The notes beneath the pieces were generated by a model. The model was given only the letters and a program-made list of their open reading frames with translations. It did no database searches and was not told where the DNA came from. 21,167 bases of DNA from a virus, in the IMG/VR virus record IMGVR_UViG_3300034198_030851, positions 1 through 21,167 of that record, one strand, 5' to 3'. The translations under genes were made by a program, and so were the position numbers. Positions 1-4,470 of the stretch are shown here, piece by piece. Positions within the stretch are counted from its first letter, which is position 1; the number at the start of each line of letters is the position of its first letter.

Positions 1-360
1 AAAATTGATCAACAGGGCAATCAACGTTGGTATCTCAATGGCCAACTGCATAGAACTGATGGACCTGCTATTATATGGGCAAGTGGAACACAAGAGTGGT
101 ATGCAAATGGCCAACGCCATAGGACAGATGGTCCTGCTGTTATATGGGCAGATGGAACACAATGGTGGTATGTAAATGGCCAACGTCATAGAACTGATGG
201 TCCTGCTATTATATGGGCAGATGAAACACAAGAATGGTTTATTGATGATAAAGATATCACAGAAGAAGTTGAAAAATGGATGAATGAGAGAAATATTAGT
301 TGGCCATTCTCTGATGAAGAAACAAGCAGTAAGCTGAAAACAATGTTGACTTATTTCTGA
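1..360 (+). CDS. C-terminal part of a WYxNGQxHRTDGPA repeat protein (5' partial)
   Basis: The reading frame is open from the first base and ends with TGA at 358-360, so the start lies upstream of the window. The visible 119 residues contain three near-identical 23-residue units of the form WYxNGQxHRTDGPAxIWA(D/S)GTQ, followed by a degenerate fourth start (WFIDDKDIT) and a polar, helical-looking tail. From memory, repeats with alternating WY, NGQ and DGPA motifs occur in many large phage genomes and resemble short beta-hairpin repeats of the MORN/YwqK kind. No catalytic motif is visible, and I do not assign a function. The tail ends just before the promoter of the next gene. Confidence 0.75.
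   Translation, partial: KIDQQGNQRWYLNGQLHRTDGPAIIWASGTQEWYANGQRHRTDGPAVIWADGTQWWYVNGQRHRTDGPAIIWADETQEWFIDDKDITEEVEKWMNERNISWPFSDEETSSKLKTMLTYF
28..234 (+). repeat. Three tandem 69-nt coding repeats
   Basis: Units at 28-96, 97-165 and 166-234 each encode 23 residues beginning WY. They stay in frame and differ mainly at the residue after WY and at A/S-D/G positions, so this is a protein-level repeat that probably expands and contracts in 69-nt steps. The array may continue upstream of the window. Confidence 0.85.
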
Positions 361-374
361 AAGCCTGGTAAGAT
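346..374 (+). promoter_or_regulatory. Sigma70-type promoter upstream of 410-631
   Basis: TTGACT at 346-351 and TAAGAT at 369-374 are separated by exactly 17 bases. The -35 box overlaps the last codons of the preceding gene. The -10 box matches consensus at four of six positions. It sits about 35 bases upstream of the next start codon and has the same spacing as three stronger promoters further along, which supports it. Inferred from motif only. Confidence 0.5.
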
Positions 375-409
375 ATCTTCAATGTAGGGATCATGTGGGA
401 GCAACAAAA

Positions 410-631
410 ATGTCTAGCAGTATGAACTACACAGAAGCAATGGAATTTCTCGGCGAGCAGCTTAATATAGCTATACAAAATTGCAGAGTACAATATCCTG
501 AGTCAATATCGCGTGAATATCACAATGCTTTTTGTCTAGGTTTCTTGCAATCAAAAATTGCCATGGCAATTCAAAGCAATCCGGAGCTTTGTAAATATTT
601 TGTTACAGAGCATATAAATGAAACGCGGTGA
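410..631 (+). CDS. Small hypothetical phage protein (73 aa)
   Basis: I do not recognise this protein. The start ATG at 410 is chosen over an in-frame GTG at 395 because a good ribosome-binding site, GGGAG at 397-401, lies 8 bases upstream of it and the GTG has none. The product begins MSSSMNYTEAMEFLGEQL and looks mainly helical and soluble, with a short hydrophobic stretch near FCLGFLQSKIAMAI. There is no signal peptide or known motif. It is the first gene after a sigma70-type promoter, and its last 14 bases overlap the HD phosphohydrolase gene, so the two are probably co-transcribed and translationally coupled. Confidence 0.6.
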   Translation: MSSSMNYTEAMEFLGEQLNIAIQNCRVQYPESISREYHNAFCLGFLQSKIAMAIQSNPELCKYFVTEHINETR

Positions 632-1070
632 GATGCTTGAGCGAATGTTGTCAATCTGTATCAATGCACATCGTGGTCAGCTTGATAGAGGAGCAATGCC
701 TTATATCTTTCATCCATTGAAAGTCATGCATTATCTCGAGACTGATGATGAAGAATTACAGTGCATTGCTCTAGGACATGATTTGGTAGAGGATACTGAT
801 TGCAATTATGAAGAGCTCTTACAAGAAGGAATGAGTGTACGCGTAGTTAATGCAATTAAGTGCTTAACTAAGCAACCCAATCAGAGTCTGGATGATTATA
901 AACGACAGGTCTTTAGTAATAAAGATGCTATGTTAGTAAAGCTGCAAGACCTCCGTCATAATTCAGACATTAGACGTCTAAAAAAAGTAACAGATAAAGA
1001 CGTTGCGCGTATAGCCAAGTATGATGCATTCACACAGGAAATTTTGACACAACTAAAAGAAATCAGTTGA
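618..1070 (+). CDS. HD-domain phosphohydrolase of the SpoT/MESH1 type
   Basis: The 150-residue product fits the hydrolase half of RelA/SpoT and the small MESH1 enzymes. It has AHRGQ near residue 17, PYIFHP with His32, GHDLVEDT with His54-Asp55 and the ED pair, a TK motif near residue 84, and KLQDLRHN with Asp111 in the place of KLADRLHN. These supply the expected metal ligands (H, HD, D). Family members remove the 3'-pyrophosphate from ppGpp or act on related nucleotides, so the protein could lower host alarmone levels during infection; the substrate is inferred, not shown. There is no synthetase or regulatory domain. The chosen ATG overlaps the upstream gene by 14 bases; an in-frame ATG at 633 is possible but has no correctly spaced Shine-Dalgarno. 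Confidence 0.85.
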   Translation: MKRGEMLERMLSICINAHRGQLDRGAMPYIFHPLKVMHYLETDDEELQCIALGHDLVEDTDCNYEELLQEGMSVRVVNAIKCLTKQPNQSLDDYKRQVFSNKDAMLVKLQDLRHNSDIRRLKKVTDKDVARIAKYDAFTQEILTQLKEIS

Positions 1071-1085
1071 CGTGTAAAAAACCTG

Positions 1086-1114
1086 TTGACATAGTTTAGA
1101 AAGTTTGATATAAT
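1086..1114 (+). promoter_or_regulatory. Consensus sigma70 promoter
   Basis: TTGACA at 1086-1091 and TATAAT at 1109-1114 are separated by exactly 17 bases, a perfect match to the bacterial housekeeping consensus. The predicted transcript would start near 1121, with AAGGAA at 1131-1136 as ribosome-binding site and ATG at 1142. A second TTGACG occurs 19 bases upstream of the -35 box. It should be read by unmodified host RNA polymerase and would therefore be an early promoter. Confidence 0.85.
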
Positions 1115-1141
1115 CAATTTATAATAAAGAAAGGAATATAT

Positions 1142-1411
1142 ATGCAAAATAAGACAGTTATGTTTTCGTATGAAAATAATGATAATGAGCATGGTACAGA
1201 AAATTTTCAATATGTCTTTACTGTAAATGAAGAAGATAGTTATAATATTGTTTTGGAAAAAGTAGAACTGCTTCTCCATGCAATGGGGTTTGTTCTTGGT
1301 AATAAAATGATTCTTGCTGTCAATCCAGAAGAAGATCTTGTTAGTGATATTAAAATTTCTCGAAATCTTGTACACTTTCCAACTGTTTCTAGACCGGACA
1401 CTTATGCATGA
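1142..1411 (+). CDS. Small hypothetical protein, paralogue of 2198-2614
   Basis: The 89-residue acidic product has no family I can name. It aligns along most of its length with the N-terminal half of the protein at 2198-2614. Shared elements are an N-terminal V(M/T)xSY strand, an aromatic FxYxFxV strand (FQYVFTV versus YSYTFSV), and a helix followed by MG(F/Y)xxG. The pattern suggests a small alpha/beta fold. It follows a perfect sigma70 promoter with a good ribosome-binding site, so it is probably expressed early and strongly. Its stop codon overlaps the start of the next small gene (ATGA at 1408-1411), indicating translational coupling. Confidence 0.7.
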   Translation: MQNKTVMFSYENNDNEHGTENFQYVFTVNEEDSYNIVLEKVELLLHAMGFVLGNKMILAVNPEEDLVSDIKISRNLVHFPTVSRPDTYA

Positions 1412-1587
1412 GTAAGAATTCTTTAGATGCCCCTTATGGCCGGGATATATATATTAAAGCACCTTGGGGTACTATGGAAAATGCTAAGATTTTTTCCATT
1501 CGTGATTGGAATGGCAAGTCTGAATATGTATGCATTATGAATCCTATTGGTAATAAGTCTGTTCGTTGTAGTGTTTTTAAGATTTAG
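1408..1587 (+). CDS. Very small hypothetical protein (59 aa)
   Basis: An ATG at 1408 overlaps the stop of the upstream gene (ATGA) and opens a 59-codon frame ending in TAG at 1585-1587. The product starts MSKNSLDAPYGRDIY and ends in KSVRCSVFKI. It is rich in aromatic residues and beta-prone segments (KIFSIRDW, EYVCIMNPIG), suggesting a compact beta fold. I recognise no family. The start-stop overlap, the absence of any gap on either side, and codon use like the neighbours argue that it is a real gene. It is translated downstream of the 1086-1114 promoter as the middle gene of three. Confidence 0.65.
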   Translation: MSKNSLDAPYGRDIYIKAPWGTMENAKIFSIRDWNGKSEYVCIMNPIGNKSVRCSVFKI

Positions 1588-1596
1588 GAATATAAT

Positions 1597-1863
1597 GTGA
1601 CAAAAGAATATTTTATCAAGATTACAGATGAAATTATTAGCAATGCTACTAAAGATGTTTTAATTAATGACTATATATTTAATCTTCGTGAAATAGATCG
1701 CCTTTCTAATATTCTTAAAGATGATTATAATCACCTATATGCTGCAAAAGATCTTGAATATTGTCTTAATTTAGATAATGCTTTCGAAACAATTTTTGAT
1801 TATTATTTTTCAACTACAGAATATAATGAAATTGTGCGTAAAAAGAGATTGACAACTACCTAA
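1597..1863 (+). CDS. Small hypothetical protein (88 aa)
   Basis: The likely start is GTG at 1597, preceded by AGGA at 1586-1589. The next in-frame ATG is not near the beginning, so GTG is the better choice. The product (MTKEYFIKITDEII...) is predicted helical and rich in Asp, Asn, Tyr and Lys, with no signal peptide, membrane segment or known motif. I do not recognise it. It is the last gene of the three-gene unit begun at 1142. Its final codons contain the -35 box of the tRNA promoter, so its 3' end does double duty. Confidence 0.6.
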   Translation: MTKEYFIKITDEIISNATKDVLINDYIFNLREIDRLSNILKDDYNHLYAAKDLEYCLNLDNAFETIFDYYFSTTEYNEIVRKKRLTTT

Positions 1864-1877
1864 ATATATGGTATAAG
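1849..1877 (+). promoter_or_regulatory. Sigma70 promoter for the tRNA cluster
   Basis: TTGACA at 1849-1854 lies inside the last codons of the preceding gene, and TATAAG is at 1872-1877, with a 17-base spacer. The predicted start of transcription, about 1884, is only a few bases before the 5' end of the first tRNA at 1887, which is typical of stable-RNA promoters. Confidence 0.75.
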
Positions 1878-1886
1878 ATATTATGA

Positions 1887-1963
1887 GCTTCTGTAGCTCA
1901 ATTGGATAGAGCATCCGGTTTCTACCCGGCAGGTTGGGAGTTCGATTCTCTCCAGGAGCGCCA
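1887..1963 (+). tRNA. tRNA-Arg(UCU)
   Basis: A complete cloverleaf can be drawn. The acceptor stem is GCTTCTG with CAGGAGC (one G-U), the D stem is GCTC/GAGC, and the anticodon loop is TTTCTAC with anticodon TCT. The T arm is GGGAG-TTCGATT-CTCTC, discriminator G, and CCA is encoded. The top pair of the anticodon stem (27-43) is a T-C mismatch. It reads AGA, the dominant arginine codon of several structural genes in this window. Confidence 0.92.
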
Positions 1964-1968
1964 ATATT

Positions 1969-2055
1969 GGAAGAATGGCTGAGTGGTTTAAGGCACACGA
2001 TTGCTAATTGTGCGATCTTTAATTGGATCCAAGGGTTCGAATCCCTTTTCTTCCT
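1969..2055 (+). tRNA. tRNA-Ser(GCU)
   Basis: The acceptor stem is GGAAGAA with TTCTTCC. The anticodon stem is CACGA/TTGTG around loop TTGCTAA (anticodon GCT, codons AGC/AGT). A long class II variable arm has a GATC/GATC stem, and the T arm is AAGGG-TTCGAAT-CCCTT. The discriminator is T, unusual for serine tRNAs, and CCA is not encoded, unlike both neighbours. The gene starts 5 bases after the Arg tRNA. Confidence 0.9.
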
Positions 2056-2063
2056 TCAAATAA

Positions 2064-2154
2064 CCGCGTCAGAACAGGTGTTCAGAGGAGCCTTATAAGC
2101 TCTTTGCCCCAGATCAGGGCCTTTGGGCTGGTTCGATACCAGCGGCGCGGACCA
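2064..2154 (+). tRNA. Atypical class II-like tRNA, apparent anticodon UAU
   Basis: The acceptor stem CCGCGTC pairs with GGCGCGG over seven pairs (one T-G). The T arm GCTGG-TTCGATA-CCAGC is perfect, followed by discriminator A and encoded CCA. The anticodon arm GGAGC/GCTCT encloses CTTATAA, giving TAT (codon AUA, Ile). A long variable arm (GCCC/GGGC, 2106-2120) is not expected for an isoleucine tRNA. The D arm is reduced to GAAC-AGGT-GTTC with a 4-base loop, and the usual T8 is A. It is either a divergent phage tRNA or a tRNA-like RNA; amino-acid identity is uncertain. Confidence 0.7.
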
Positions 2155-2197
2155 ATTTACTTAAACATGTTTTAATATAATCAAAAGGAAATATACT

Positions 2198-2614
2198 ATG
2201 GAAAAAGATTATTATGAAGGCGAGTCAACAGGTAATAAGCTAGTAACTTTGAGTTATACCACTCTTAATGAAAATAGTGATGATCATAAGCATAGTGATA
2301 ATGATTATTCATATACTTTTTCTGTTAAAGATGGCCAGACATGGTATTCAGTAGTTCGTGCTACACAGCATATGCTTATTAATATGGGTTATAGATTTGG
2401 CGATGATATTGATTTTGTTGAAGTGCTTGATGAAGCAATTCAAAATAATCTAGATTTGTATGTAAATAATAAAAATTTAGAAAGCTATAGTCATCTTAAA
2501 GATAAGATCTTTGAGCTCCAAACTTTGCTTAATAAGAAAGATCGTACAATTTCTGAACTTGAAGCTTATCTTTTAGAAGATACTGAAAATTCTAATGATG
2601 TTGAAGCATCTTGA
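2198..2614 (+). CDS. Hypothetical protein with C-terminal coiled coil, paralogue of 1142-1411
   Basis: The 138-residue acidic product has an N-terminal half (residues about 14-75) that aligns with the 89-residue protein at 1142-1411 (SYTFSV, then MLINMGYRFGD), and an extra C-terminal half. Residues about 97-130 form a likely coiled coil (LKDKIFELQTLLNKK...). I do not recognise the family. The ATG at 2198 follows AAAGGAAA at a good distance. It comes directly after the tRNA cluster, probably by read-through, and its stop overlaps the start of gp33. A duplication with later fusion or loss of the coiled-coil tail explains the pair. Confidence 0.75.
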   Translation: MEKDYYEGESTGNKLVTLSYTTLNENSDDHKHSDNDYSYTFSVKDGQTWYSVVRATQHMLINMGYRFGDDIDFVEVLDEAIQNNLDLYVNNKNLESYSHLKDKIFELQTLLNKKDRTISELEAYLLEDTENSNDVEAS

Positions 2615-2835
2615 TTACAACTAAAAGCTCAACTTTTTTTGCTGATATCCATTCCTTTTGTAATGAAAAAGGAATGGATTATATTGATGCTGTAGTTCAT
2701 TGGTGTGAAATAAATGAATTTGAAATTGAACACGCCGCTGAGTTTATAAAGAAAAACAGAGTTATGATATCTAAGCTTCAAGAAGAGGCAGAAAATCTCA
2801 ATTTTATTAAAAAGACAACAAAGCTGCCTGTATGA
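2611..2835 (+). CDS. 33: gp33-like late-transcription coactivator
   Basis: In T4, gp33 bridges RNA polymerase to the sliding clamp and, with sigma factor gp55, activates late promoters. This 74-residue protein has the pattern I associate with the short gp33 proteins of marine T4-like phages: GMDYIDAVVHWCE (about residues 22-34), followed by a KLQEEAENLNF helix and the tail KKTTKLPV. T4 gp33 is longer (about 112 residues). The start is taken as TTG at 2611, overlapping the previous stop as TTGA, because the next ATG (2677) would remove conserved residues. No Shine-Dalgarno is seen, so translation is probably coupled. Its position directly before gp59 and gp32 matches the T4 gene order and supports the call. 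Confidence 0.75.
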   Translation: MITTKSSTFFADIHSFCNEKGMDYIDAVVHWCEINEFEIEHAAEFIKKNRVMISKLQEEAENLNFIKKTTKLPV

Positions 2836-3407
2836 CAGCATTTGAATGTTATAATCTTTACGTAGCTTTAAAGATGCATTTTAATTCAAAAAGCTATGAT
2901 TTTATAAAATATAATGGTAAAGTTAAGACTACACGTGAAGCTTTTGAAAAACGTAAAGATAAATTTTTCTTTGAAAAATTAGCAAAACATAATGATCCAA
3001 AGTCATTTTTAATTGCTAATTTGCTTGTAAATCCAAATGGTTGGATTCGTGATCTTGCTTACGGTGATAACGCTAAAAACATTTATGAAGAATGGCTTAA
3101 AAGAAAACAATCTTTAAGTTATATTATTCAACAAGAAGTATTACTTTTACATGAAGATTTTAATAGTAATTTCAAAGTAAAAAATAACCAACATCCAACA
3201 ATTGTAAAACTTTACCTTGGATCAAGAATATCACTTGAAACTCTTATAGCTTTAAGTGATATAGTGGATTGTATACATTATTGGAATAAAAATATGATTA
3301 ATGATCCACTATGGAAAGATATCTCACTAAAAATTAGTAAATATCTTCCTTTTTTAAATTATGATAAAGAGAAAGTGCGTAAGATTTGCCTTGACACTTT
3401 CTCTTAG
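2832..3407 (+). CDS. 59: gp59 helicase loader
   Basis: gp59 loads the replicative helicase gp41 onto gp32-coated single-stranded DNA at forks and recombination intermediates. The 191-residue product matches T4 gp59 (217 residues) along most of its length: the N-terminal ECYNLYVALKMHFN segment, YDFIKYN, the basic EKRKDKFFFEKL motif, NPNGWIRD in place of T4's NQDAWIGD, and a helical C-terminal domain. The start ATG overlaps the gp33 stop (ATGA at 2832-2835). The 33-59-32 order is the classic T4 arrangement. The 3' end of the gene contains the -35 box of the gp32 promoter. Confidence 0.93.
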   Translation: MTAFECYNLYVALKMHFNSKSYDFIKYNGKVKTTREAFEKRKDKFFFEKLAKHNDPKSFLIANLLVNPNGWIRDLAYGDNAKNIYEEWLKRKQSLSYIIQQEVLLLHEDFNSNFKVKNNQHPTIVKLYLGSRISLETLIALSDIVDCIHYWNKNMINDPLWKDISLKISKYLPFLNYDKEKVRKICLDTFS

Positions 3408-3421
3408 TGGTATTATAAATA
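3391..3421 (+). promoter_or_regulatory. Overlapping sigma70 and T4-type late promoters for gp32
   Basis: TTGACA at 3391-3396, inside the last gp59 codons, and TATAAA at 3414-3419 are 17 bases apart. The same -10 region extends to TATAAATA at 3414-3421, the exact T4 late-promoter box. Transcription from either would begin near 3426-3428 and give a leader of about 55 bases before gp32. The dual reading is inferred from motif matches only. Confidence 0.7.
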
Positions 3422-3426
3422 TAACG

Positions 3427-3440
3427 TGGATATATATCCA
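3427..3440 (+). promoter_or_regulatory. Palindrome in the gp32 leader
   Basis: A perfect 14-base palindrome, TGGATAT/ATATCCA, lies at the expected 5' end of the gp32 transcript and could fold into a 5-bp hairpin with a 4-base loop. T4 gp32 represses its own translation through a leader pseudoknot followed by an unstructured AT-rich tract. Here the palindrome is followed by about 40 unstructured AT-rich bases up to the start codon, a comparable layout. A protein operator is an alternative. Confidence 0.35.
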
Positions 3441-3483
3441 TACAAAAAATTACACAAATATACTAATATACGGAGATATAAAA

Positions 3484-4419
3484 ATGGACTTTTCGCAACT
3501 CAAGAAGAATTCTGGTAAGACATCCCTAGAAAAGCTCACCAGTGAACTCCAGAAGGTTTCTGGTAATCAAGACAATAATACCGACAATCGTTTTTGGTAT
3601 CCTAATGTAGATAAGGCTGGCAATGGTTACGCCGTAATTCGTTTTCTTCCGGCACCCGGATCTGAATCAGTTCCTTTTGTTCGTATTTGGGAACATGGTT
3701 TTAAAGGTCCAACTGGTAAGTGGTATATTGAAAAGTGTTTGACCACTATTGGAAAAAATGATCCAGTAAGTGAACTTAATAGTTTGCTTTGGAATTCTAC
3801 ACAAGATGATAATTCTCCAGCTCGTAAGCAAGCTCGAGATCAAAAGCGTAAGCTTGGATATATTTCTAACGTATATGTTATTCAAGATCAGCTTAATCCT
3901 GAAAACAATGGTAAAGTTTTCCTATTTAAGTTTGGTAAAAAGATCTTTGATAAGATTAATGAGGCTATGCATCCCCAGTTTGGTGATGAAGATGCTCTCA
4001 ATCCATTTGATTTTTGGCAAGGTGCTAATTTTAAGCTTAAGATTCGTAATGTAGAAGGGTATCGTAATTACGATAAGTCTGAATTTGCCATTCCTTCTGC
4101 TTTGTTTGATGATGATACTGAGATTGAAAACGTCTGGAATCAGGAACATTCTCTTCAAACGTTTCTTGATCCAAGTACATTTAAGTCTTATGATGAGCTT
4201 AAGACAAAGCTCAATAATGTTCTTGGTCTTGTAGCTACAGAACAGGGTTCAAAGCCTTTTCCAATTCAATCAACACAACGTTCTACAATTGATGATGATG
4301 ATATTCCTAACTTTGAACAGCCAAAGTCTTTCAAGGAAACATCACCACCAAAAATTTCTTCAACAAGTTCTGATGAAGATGATGATGACATGGAATTTTT
4401 TAAGCGTTTAGCAAAGTAA
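3484..4419 (+). CDS. 32: gp32 single-stranded DNA-binding protein
   Basis: gp32 coats single-stranded DNA cooperatively in replication, recombination and repair. The 311-residue product (T4: 301) has a basic N-terminal segment, the core OB fold with NRFWYP, AVIRFLP, HGFKGPTGKWYIEKC and KVFLFKFGKKIFDKI, a DYR-like GYRNYDKSEF motif, and an acidic tail ending DEDDDDMEFFKRLAK for partner binding. In T4 the zinc is held by His64, Cys77, Cys87 and Cys90; here His71 and Cys85 remain but CPVC is replaced by DPVS (93-96), so zinc binding is probably lost. The start at 3484 follows GGAG at normal distance. All ten arginine codons are CGN. A hairpin terminator follows directly. Confidence 0.95.
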   Translation: MDFSQLKKNSGKTSLEKLTSELQKVSGNQDNNTDNRFWYPNVDKAGNGYAVIRFLPAPGSESVPFVRIWEHGFKGPTGKWYIEKCLTTIGKNDPVSELNSLLWNSTQDDNSPARKQARDQKRKLGYISNVYVIQDQLNPENNGKVFLFKFGKKIFDKINEAMHPQFGDEDALNPFDFWQGANFKLKIRNVEGYRNYDKSEFAIPSALFDDDTEIENVWNQEHSLQTFLDPSTFKSYDELKTKLNNVLGLVATEQGSKPFPIQSTQRSTIDDDDIPNFEQPKSFKETSPPKISSTSSDEDDDDMEFFKRLAK

Positions 4420-4441
4420 AAATAATCTAATTTTTAAAACT

Positions 4442-4470
4442 AAAAAGGAGCCAAATTGGCTCCTTTTTTT
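4442..4470. terminator. Bidirectional intrinsic terminator between converging operons
   Basis: An 11-bp stem (A-run plus GGAGCC at 4442-4452, GGCTCC plus T-run at 4458-4468) encloses a 5-base loop and ends in a T-tract on the + strand. The complementary A-run makes it work on the - strand as well. It follows gp32 by about 20 bases and overlaps the stop codon of the converging 718-residue gene. Confidence 0.9.

Noticed and set aside
1067-1072. Second -35-like TTGACG just before the 1086 promoter
   Set aside because: No -10 box at acceptable spacing (the TATAAT is 36 bases away); likely chance or a short duplication.
2176-2181. TATAAT upstream of the 2198 gene
   Set aside because: No -35 box at 15-18 bases spacing; the upstream bases are the 3' end of a tRNA. 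Read-through from the 1849-1877 promoter is simpler.
3361-3483. Upstream in-frame start for gp32
   Set aside because: It would overlap gp59 and include the promoter and leader. The ATG at 3484 has a proper Shine-Dalgarno and begins with the conserved gp32 N-terminus.
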